Positions 47,379-53,375 of a DNA stretch of 53,375 nucleotides are shown in pieces. This DNA is from Candidatus Altimarinota bacterium (GTDB lineage: Bacteria; Cyanobacteriota; Cyanobacteriia; Cyanobacteriales; Microcystaceae). Position 1 is the stretch's first letter. Each line of letters begins with the position of its first letter. The stretch is taken from contig JAAUUT010000022.1 in assembly GCA_012031035.1 (NCBI GenBank), positions 1-53,375 of the forward strand, written 5' to 3'. A program made the translations under genes and the position numbers. The notes under the pieces were generated by a model that saw only the letters and a program-made list of their open reading frames with translations, was not told the DNA's origin and did no database searches.

Positions 47379-48737
47379 ATGAATCCTGTTGAAACCCAAG
47401 ACCCAAGACCCGCTCGCCAATCCGACGAGTCCGAACAGTTACAAACTGAACCCTCACAGCCTAAAAAACCCTGGTTATGGATACTTTTAATCCTGGCTTT
47501 AACAACAGGTGGAATCGTTCTCTGGCGCATTCTTACTCCGGTTGCTCAAACAGCCCAACCAGCCGCCACCCAACCGCAGGGGCCACCACCAAGACCCGTT
47601 AACACTGTTGCTCTTTCTAGGGGAACCGGAACGAGGCGCGTTCAATTGTTGGGACAGGTAGAATCGAGGGAGCAAGCGACGATTCGCGCTCAAACAGATG
47701 GTTTAGTACAACAGATTTTAGTGCAACCAGGCGATCGCGTTACTCCTGGAATGACCATTGCTCAACTCGACGACTCCGACCAACAGCTAGCCCTAGCAGA
47801 GGCACAAGCTAGACTAGCACAGGAACGCAGTAACCTCGCTCGTTTGGAAGTTGGAACGAGACCAGAGATACTAGCACAAAGACGAGCATCTGTCAAGTCA
47901 GCCGCAGCTAGAGAACGAGAAGCACAGGATAATTTAGATCGCTTAACCAATTTAGTAGCAGAAGGGGCATTTTCGCAACGAAATCTAGTCGAAGCGAGAG
48001 CGGCGTTAGATGATTCGCGAGGAGAACGCTTAGAAGCAGAAGCAGCGCTTGCAGAAGCCGTAGCCGGCCCGATAAAAGAAGAAATTGCCGCGCAACGGGC
48101 AAATGTAGCAGCGGCAGTCGCAGCAGTTAATCAAGCAGAAGTGGAACTGCGGCGAACTCGCGTCAGGGCTTTGAGCGGAGGAATCGTACAAGAAAGACAA
48201 GTGAGTGCGGGAGATTACTTAGAAAGTGCCGACGCGATCGCGACTTTAGTTGCAAGTGATAGCTTGGATGTATTCCTAGAAATCCCAGAAGAACTAAGCG
48301 GAAATATTCGACCGGGTTTGTCCGTACAATTAACTACTCGTGCCCTACCGCAATGGCGAGAACGCGCTACTATTACGGGTGTCGTACCAGCAGCCGATTC
48401 TGCATCGAGACGGCAACGAGTTAGAGTGCGTTTGAACAATCCCCCATCTGGATTATTATCTGGCATGGCAGTGACAGGCGCTCTAGAGATGCCATCGAAT
48501 CGATCTAGTTTTGTTGTCTCTCGCGACGCACTTACGAGAAGACAAAACCAGTGGTTAGTCTTTACCGTTGTCGATGATAAGGCACAAGAACTTGAAGTAG
48601 AAATGGTTGCCGATATGGGTCAGGAAGTCGCTATTGCTAGCGAACAGTTACGCGCGGGACAACCGATTGTTTTACAAGGTGGAGATGGGTTAAGTGATGG
48701 TGCAAATGTAAAAGTAACAAACGGAGGAGTTCAGTAG
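47379..48737 (+). CDS. RND efflux periplasmic adaptor (HlyD/AcrA family)
   Basis: About 452 residues. One membrane anchor (KPWLWILLILALTTGG) follows a short cytoplasmic tail. Then come a barrel-sandwich half (ESREQATIRAQTDG, QILVQPGDRVTPG), a long Ala/Glu-rich alpha hairpin at ~120-260, the second half of the barrel-sandwich (GGIVQERQVSAGDYL), a beta-barrel, and a membrane-proximal end. It bridges the pump encoded just downstream to an outer-membrane channel. No TolC-like gene is in the window. I prefer the ATG at 47379; an 18-codon longer TTG start at 47325 is possible. Confidence 0.88.
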   Translation: MNPVETQDPRPARQSDESEQLQTEPSQPKKPWLWILLILALTTGGIVLWRILTPVAQTAQPAATQPQGPPPRPVNTVALSRGTGTRRVQLLGQVESREQATIRAQTDGLVQQILVQPGDRVTPGMTIAQLDDSDQQLALAEAQARLAQERSNLARLEVGTRPEILAQRRASVKSAAAREREAQDNLDRLTNLVAEGAFSQRNLVEARAALDDSRGERLEAEAALAEAVAGPIKEEIAAQRANVAAAVAAVNQAEVELRRTRVRALSGGIVQERQVSAGDYLESADAIATLVASDSLDVFLEIPEELSGNIRPGLSVQLTTRALPQWRERATITGVVPAADSASRRQRVRVRLNNPPSGLLSGMAVTGALEMPSNRSSFVVSRDALTRRQNQWLVFTVVDDKAQELEVEMVADMGQEVAIASEQLRAGQPIVLQGGDGLSDGANVKVTNGGVQ

Positions 48738-48779
48738 TTCAGTAGTTCAAAAATTCGGAAGCCAAGGAGGAAAGTAGTC

Positions 48780-48893
48780 AATATTCTTCCCACACTTCCC
48801 ACACTTCCCACACTCCCTACTCCCTACTCCCGTACAGACGCGAAATTTCGCGTCTCAACCTATTCCCTACTCCCTATTCCCTACTCCCTATTT
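48780..48893. repeat. STRR block with an embedded 18-bp palindrome between adaptor and pump genes
   Basis: CTTCCCACA heptamer-like units, then CCCTACT and CCCTATT heptamers, run up to the ATG of the pump gene. At 48837-48854 lies the perfect palindrome GACGCGAAATTTCGCGTC, a separate kind of cyanobacterial dispersed repeat. The whole block sits inside an operon. Confidence 0.75.
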
Positions 48894-48896
48894 TCT

Positions 48897-51800
48897 ATGA
48901 ACTTCATTGAAACTGCCGTTCGCTGGCGACATGGAACTTTTGTATTGTTCTGTTTGCTGGCTGTATTTGGGATTATTTCCCTATTTAATTTACCGTTAGA
49001 ATTGCAACCTGGGGGCGATCGCCCGGAGATTACGATTACTACTCCCTATCCAGGTGCGGGGCCCACAGAAGTAGAAGACCTGATTACTCGTCCCATCGAA
49101 GAACGAATGGAAGAGGTTTTAGGAGTACAGGAAATTTCTAGCGGTTCGCGTCCTGGGATTAGTACGATTACTTTAGAATTTACCTGGAACAGCGACGTAA
49201 ACGAACGTTTAGTAGACGTATTAAATAAGCTGCAACAAGTCGAAGCACTTCCCGAAGAAGCTAGCGAATCGGATGTAGAACTCGTCGGCGGTAGTAGTTC
49301 GCCGATGATGTGGATCGTACTTGCCCCTAAAGAAGGCGTACAGAGCGATCCAGACCATTATCGCGATTTAGTAGAAGATACTATTGTGCCCAGATTGCGC
49401 AGAGTTGAAGGGGTAGGACAATTTATTATCCCTGGCGGACAAGAAAGGGAAGTCGAGGTCAAAGTAGATCCGAAAGCGCTTTCCAACCGAAACTTAACCA
49501 TTGGCGATGTTGTCCGAGTTTTGCAAGAAAATAACCGCGATATTCGAGGCGGGCCCTTAGTCTTAGGAAGACGAGAATATCGAGTTCGCACGGTCAGTAG
49601 ATCGCAAGAATTAGATCAAATTGAAGGATTCGTTCTGCGTCGAGATGAGTCGGGGACAGTGTATCTGCGGGATGTGGCGCAAGTGCAAATGGGTCGCCGC
49701 GTCCAGGATGGTGCCCTACTTTTTAATGGAAATCCTGCCGTCGCCATTGGGATTATCCGTCGCGTGGGGGCAAATGTACCCGAAGTTGCAACTGGAGTAC
49801 GAGATATTATCTCAGATTTTCAAGAACAGTTCGATCGCGATGGAGAAGGGATTCGCTTTGTCTATAACTACGACGAGAGCGAATATATCAATCAATCAGT
49901 TTTCCTCGTCCAAGAAAACCTCGTTAGCGGTGCGGTGTTGGCAGTTATCGTCTTATTGCTATTTCTGGGTTCTATGCGAACCGTTGCAGTGGTGGCGCTA
50001 ACTATCCCGATTACGATGATAACGGTGTTCATCGCCTTGTCTATGTTGGATCGCACCCTCAACATTATTAGTTTAGCGGCTCTGGGGTTTGCGTCGGGGA
50101 TGGTGGTAGATAACGCGATCGTTGTCGTAGAGAACGTTTTTACCCATATGCAGCGCGGTAAGAATCCCATTCGCGCTGCAATTGACGGGACTCAGGAAGT
50201 CGGGAGCGGATTGTTGGGTGCTACGCTCACTAATATCGCCGTCTTTGCGCCGTTAGCAATGGTGCAAGGAGAAGTTGCCCAGTTATTTATCGATATGGCG
50301 ATCGTTATTTCTGCGGCGGCGATTTTTTCGATGGTTGCGGCGATTACTTTGGTTCCCATGCTCTCAGGACTATTTCTACACGAGTCCGAAGCGATGCAAG
50401 TCTTATCAGAAGGTAGCTATCGCGGCGGCAATTGGTTAGAAAGGTCTGTGGCAAATACTTCAGCCGTCTTTCGTTCTATCCAAGGTAAGTTAGAAGCAGG
50501 ACTGGCATCTACAGTAAGATGGTCACTGGGACGCAGGAGAATGGGACGAAGATTGTTTGTTTTGTCGATTCCCGTGGGGTTAATCTTTGTTAGCTTTCTT
50601 TTACTTCCGCCTGCTGATTACTTACCTGAAGGCAACCGCAATTTAGTCTTTTGGGTGGCAGATCCCCTGCCAGGAACGAGTATTCCAGAAGCAATCCGAC
50701 TATCAGAAGGGCCGAGAAATTTCTTAAGAGAGCAACCAGAAATCGATCGCGTTATGTATGTGGATCGTCCTGGACGACGAGGAATTGCAGCGATTCTCAA
50801 GTCAGAATTCGCTACCAGTCAAGGATTGGCTGATATGGTAGACCGGATGAGGGCACAAAGCGGTAATTTTCCAGGTTTTCGTACGCTTTTTCCGACAAGA
50901 TTATCGATTTTCCAAGATCCGGGCAAGCAGTTTGAGGTCGATATCATCGGGGCAGATTTAGATGAGTTGAGTCAGTTAGAAAAGCAAATTACCGACCAAT
51001 TGCGTCCCTTCTCAGGCGTACAAAACGTTCGTTCTAACTACGTTGCAGGTGCGGCAGAACTACAAGTCATCCCCAATCGGGAAAGATTGGCCGAGGTCGG
51101 TCTTTCCGAAGCAGATGTAGGATCGATGGTAGAAGCAGCGCTGGGCGGACGTTTTGCTTCGGAATTTATCGATGGCAAGGAAGAATTAGATGTCTCGGTA
51201 GAATTGAAAGATTCTTTCGTACAAACGCCCGAACAGTTACGCCAATTGTCCCTTTATACCAGTCGCGGACAAGTACAATTAGCAGACGTGGCAGAAGTCC
51301 GCGAGACGACGGGGCCAGATGTAATTAACCACGTCGATTTAGAGCGATCGATTAGTTTAACGGTTTCCCTTGCGCCAGATGCCCCATTAGGAGCAATTGT
51401 AGATCGGACTAATACTGAGGTTTTGGAACCCATGCGATCGCAATTACCAACCGGATATCGTCTAGAATTAGCGGGTTCGGCGGATCGTCTTGCTGAAACT
51501 TTATCTCAGGTTGCCTCTGCTTTTGTTCTATCGGTATTAATTATTTATCTGCTGTTGGTAGCGCTGTATCGTTCTTTCCTCTATCCCCTCGTGATTATGG
51601 CAACCGTACCGATGGGAATGAGTGGGGCGCTATTGAGTCTCATTATTGCCAATCGCATTCCTGGTTTAATCGTCCCTCTGGACATGATTACCGCGCTGGG
51701 ATTCATCATTCTAACGGGTGTTGTGGTCAATAATGCCATTCTTATCGTAGAACGCGCCCTACAGCTTCAAGAAGAAGGCAAAGAATACGATGATTCTCTG

Positions 51801-52112
51801 TATCATGCCACGCGCGATCGCCTGCGAGCTATCTTCATGTCGGCGGGAACTAGCGTTTTAGGAATGCTTCCCCTCGCTGTCGTACCAGGACAAGGCGCGG
51901 AACTTTATCAAGGATTGGGCATCGTCCTTACTGGCGGTCTTGCTTTTTCAACGATTTTAACCCCGACAGTCGTTCCCGCGCTGATGGGATTAATCGGCGA
52001 TTTTTCTGGACGCAAATCATCGAAACCCAATAAAACCCAGGAAGATACAGATTTAATCTTATCAAATGGCAATGGAAAAGCAGTTATAACACCCAATCGG
52101 ATAGATAACTAG
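48897..52112 (+). CDS. RND family multidrug/solute efflux permease (AcrB/HAE type)
   Basis: 1071 residues with the duplicated RND layout: helix 1, a large periplasmic loop, helices 2-7, a second loop, helices 8-12. Motifs: PGAGPTEVEDLITRPIEE, the proton-relay helix 4 GMVVDNAIVVVENV, and helix 10 GVVVNNAILIVERA. Compared with AcrB, the second Asp of helix 4 is Asn and the helix 10 Lys is Asn, so the coupling network differs. Substrates are unknown; it belongs to the drug/lipid (HAE) rather than metal (CzcA) type. It follows its adaptor with 159 bp of repeats between. Confidence 0.92.
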   Translation: MNFIETAVRWRHGTFVLFCLLAVFGIISLFNLPLELQPGGDRPEITITTPYPGAGPTEVEDLITRPIEERMEEVLGVQEISSGSRPGISTITLEFTWNSDVNERLVDVLNKLQQVEALPEEASESDVELVGGSSSPMMWIVLAPKEGVQSDPDHYRDLVEDTIVPRLRRVEGVGQFIIPGGQEREVEVKVDPKALSNRNLTIGDVVRVLQENNRDIRGGPLVLGRREYRVRTVSRSQELDQIEGFVLRRDESGTVYLRDVAQVQMGRRVQDGALLFNGNPAVAIGIIRRVGANVPEVATGVRDIISDFQEQFDRDGEGIRFVYNYDESEYINQSVFLVQENLVSGAVLAVIVLLLFLGSMRTVAVVALTIPITMITVFIALSMLDRTLNIISLAALGFASGMVVDNAIVVVENVFTHMQRGKNPIRAAIDGTQEVGSGLLGATLTNIAVFAPLAMVQGEVAQLFIDMAIVISAAAIFSMVAAITLVPMLSGLFLHESEAMQVLSEGSYRGGNWLERSVANTSAVFRSIQGKLEAGLASTVRWSLGRRRMGRRLFVLSIPVGLIFVSFLLLPPADYLPEGNRNLVFWVADPLPGTSIPEAIRLSEGPRNFLREQPEIDRVMYVDRPGRRGIAAILKSEFATSQGLADMVDRMRAQSGNFPGFRTLFPTRLSIFQDPGKQFEVDIIGADLDELSQLEKQITDQLRPFSGVQNVRSNYVAGAAELQVIPNRERLAEVGLSEADVGSMVEAALGGRFASEFIDGKEELDVSVELKDSFVQTPEQLRQLSLYTSRGQVQLADVAEVRETTGPDVINHVDLERSISLTVSLAPDAPLGAIVDRTNTEVLEPMRSQLPTGYRLELAGSADRLAETLSQVASAFVLSVLIIYLLLVALYRSFLYPLVIMATVPMGMSGALLSLIIANRIPGLIVPLDMITALGFIILTGVVVNNAILIVERALQLQEEGKEYDDSLYHATRDRLRAIFMSAGTSVLGMLPLAVVPGQGAELYQGLGIVLTGGLAFSTILTPTVVPALMGLIGDFSGRKSSKPNKTQEDTDLILSNGNGKAVITPNRIDN

Positions 52113-52282
52113 TAGTTTGTCAATTTTCAATTGATGTTTGAAAGGGGAATTTTTTTAGGAAAAAGGGCAATGGGGAAGGGAGAAAGGAAAATTTTTTACT
52201 CTTTAGGGCGCACGCCATGCACTCCTACAGATACAACTATTCGTCATAATGAATTTGACATCGTACGAGGAAAGAAAAGAAG

Positions 52283-52666
52283 ATGCAAAAATTTATTCCC
52301 TTAATCGCCAGAACTTTTCTTGCTATTATCTTTGTTCGTTCTGGGTTTAATAAAGCATTTGTCGATTTCGCTGGAACTCAAGAACAGATGGCTAGTGTGG
52401 GAATTCCAATTCCATCTGTGGTTTTAATTTTTACGATCGCATTTCAAATTCTTGGCGGACTTTCTTTAATTTTGGGTTACAAAGCTAAAATTGGCGCTAT
52501 TTTACTGATAATTTTCCTAATTCCAGCTACCCTTGTTTTTCATAATCCCATTGCCGATCCAACTCAAACCATTGATTTCATGAAAAACTTATCAATTTTG
52601 GGGGGTCTATTAATGGTCGTTGCGTTTGGTTCGGGTGCGTTGAGTTTAGATGGAGGCATTCATTAG
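52283..52666 (+). CDS. DoxX family membrane protein
   Basis: 127 residues with four membrane helices, the DoxX layout: FIPLIARTFLAIIFVRSGFNK, then VVLIFTIAFQILGGLSLILG, AILLIIFLIPATLVFHN and LSILGGLLMVVAFGSG. Members have been tied to thiosulfate:quinone oxidation, terminal oxidases or redox stress, but most are uncharacterised. The ATG has AAGAAAAGAAG upstream. The 170-bp gap before it, after the RND gene, holds nothing recognisable. Confidence 0.8.
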   Translation: MQKFIPLIARTFLAIIFVRSGFNKAFVDFAGTQEQMASVGIPIPSVVLIFTIAFQILGGLSLILGYKAKIGAILLIIFLIPATLVFHNPIADPTQTIDFMKNLSILGGLLMVVAFGSGALSLDGGIH

Positions 52667-52783
52667 TCTAGGGAATCTTACAGACTTCGCGATTAGCAAA
52701 AGAGAATAACCCTAAGCTGTCACGCTTTATAAATTACCGATTGAATTTGAGCAACAGCAAAAAGATTGACCTAGATTTAGCTT

Positions 52784-53278
52784 ATGCCGATTCCTACCAA
52801 TCTTTCAATGAGCCATTCTGTATCTACAAAGTTGCATACCTCAAAGTTACTGTTGGATATTTTGCAACAACATCAGGAAGAAAAAATTGCTCTTAAAGAT
52901 ATATTACGAGGAATGGGCGATCGCGCTTTTGGACCTGCATTGTTAATCTGTGCCATTCCAGAGGTACTTCCAATTCCTGTAGTAGGCGTTTCAGCCATTA
53001 TTGGCATTCCTTTGATGTTGGTTTCAGGACAGCTATTTTTAGGGTTTAAAAGAGTTTGGTTGCCCCAATGGATTGGCAATTTTTCTTTTGAGCGAAAATT
53101 TTTAGAGAAGGCAATTCTCAAAATATTGCACTATCTCAAGAAACTCGAACGAATTATTAAACCTCGATGGCAATTTATGAGTTTTCCTATCGTTAATCGA
53201 TTGCTAGGGTTACTTTTACTCGTGCTAGGGGTTGTTATTGCCTTACCTAACCCTCTTTTGTCACTCTCCGAGAATTAA
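52784..53278 (+). pseudogene. ExoD-like exopolysaccharide protein, 3' end lost
   Basis: 164 residues matching ExoD family proteins up to the helix VNRLLGLLLLVLGVVIALP: an N-terminal soluble region (LLDILQQHQEEKIALKDIL), GDRAFGPALLICAIPEVLPI, and VVGVSAIIGIPLMLVSGQLF. After ALP the normal family sequence (IPFxNxLPA and two more helices, ~35 residues) is replaced by NPLLSLSEN and a stop. The new end fits sequence belonging to the IS701-like element whose coding region starts 45 bp later. So the gene is very likely cut by that insertion. Confidence 0.6.
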
Positions 53279-53322
53279 ATGAAGAAACCAAGACAATAAA
53301 TCTCTACAAGACGGAGAGCATA

Positions 53323-53375
53323 ATGGATGTAGAATTACAGATCCTCAAACATTTGGCAAGAGAAGCACAACCTAC
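53323..53375 (+). CDS. Start of an IS701-like transposase (runs off the window)
   Basis: The last 53 bases encode MDVELQILKHLAREAQP, with GGAG eight bases before the ATG. This start matches from memory the N-terminus of IS701-family transposases common in cyanobacteria (MDVExQILKHL...). The rest is outside the window. Its position next to the cut ExoD gene fits an insertion. Confidence 0.6.
   Translation, partial: MDVELQILKHLAREAQP

Overview
The window is chromosomal DNA of a cyanobacterium. HIP1 octamers (GCGATCGC) occur throughout, there is a flv4-sll0218-flv2 type flavodiiron operon, the KdpD is the short kinase-less cyanobacterial form, there are two small proteins resembling the cyanobacterial DUF4327 family, and heptamer short tandem repeats (STRR) fill several gaps. 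Protein similarity suggests a unicellular or pleurocapsalean/chroococcalean strain, but I cannot fix the genus. Both ends look like insertion sequences: an IS200/IS605-like right end at 1-131 and the start of an IS701-like transposase at 53323.

Layout. 138-3335: truncated KdpD, chorismate synthase (aroC) and an orphan ParA-type ATPase. 3496-6531 (minus): a multicopper oxidase preceded by an operon of three small membrane proteins, with a terminator between them. 7101-13221: two large secreted-type modular proteins (six copies of a helical plus beta module, RTX-like end) and a vanadium haloperoxidase. 13616-22032: a polysaccharide export and synthesis cluster, with an ABC permease, an ABC ATPase with a sugar-binding tail, a coiled-coil methyltransferase, a GT-GT-methyltransferase fusion and a GT4. 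22197-25575: small accessory genes (GNAT, a broken P-loop kinase, tandem DUF4327 paralogues, gluconokinase, a DUF6816-like lumen or periplasm protein). 25734-30081: flv4, a PsiE-like membrane protein and flv2, closed by a strong terminator. 30158-42487: mostly housekeeping genes (desC, prxQ, a TM-coiled-coil-BRCT protein, dacB, plsX-fabH, a CoaBC-like flavoprotein, ppa, a GT-C-like membrane protein). 42727-46916 (minus): an RTX repeat protein and a TPR-CHAT protease-like protein. 46949-53375: an antitoxin remnant, an HlyD adaptor and RND pump pair, DoxX, and an ExoD gene cut at its 3' end next to the IS701-like start.

A striking property is that at least ten single-base frame breaks lie inside otherwise excellent genes, mostly at short A/T homopolymers, and one is in fabH, which is normally essential. 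Each restores a perfect family match when one base is added or removed. I read most of them as sequence or assembly errors rather than decay, and annotate the joined genes. True remnants are fewer: a dienelactone hydrolase tail, an antitoxin fragment, the ExoD end, and perhaps the P-loop kinase.

The best candidates for an undescribed system are the three-membrane-protein operon beside the multicopper oxidase, the modular RTX proteins next to the haloperoxidase, and the ABC-export cluster whose coiled-coil methyltransferase looks like a chain-terminating ruler.
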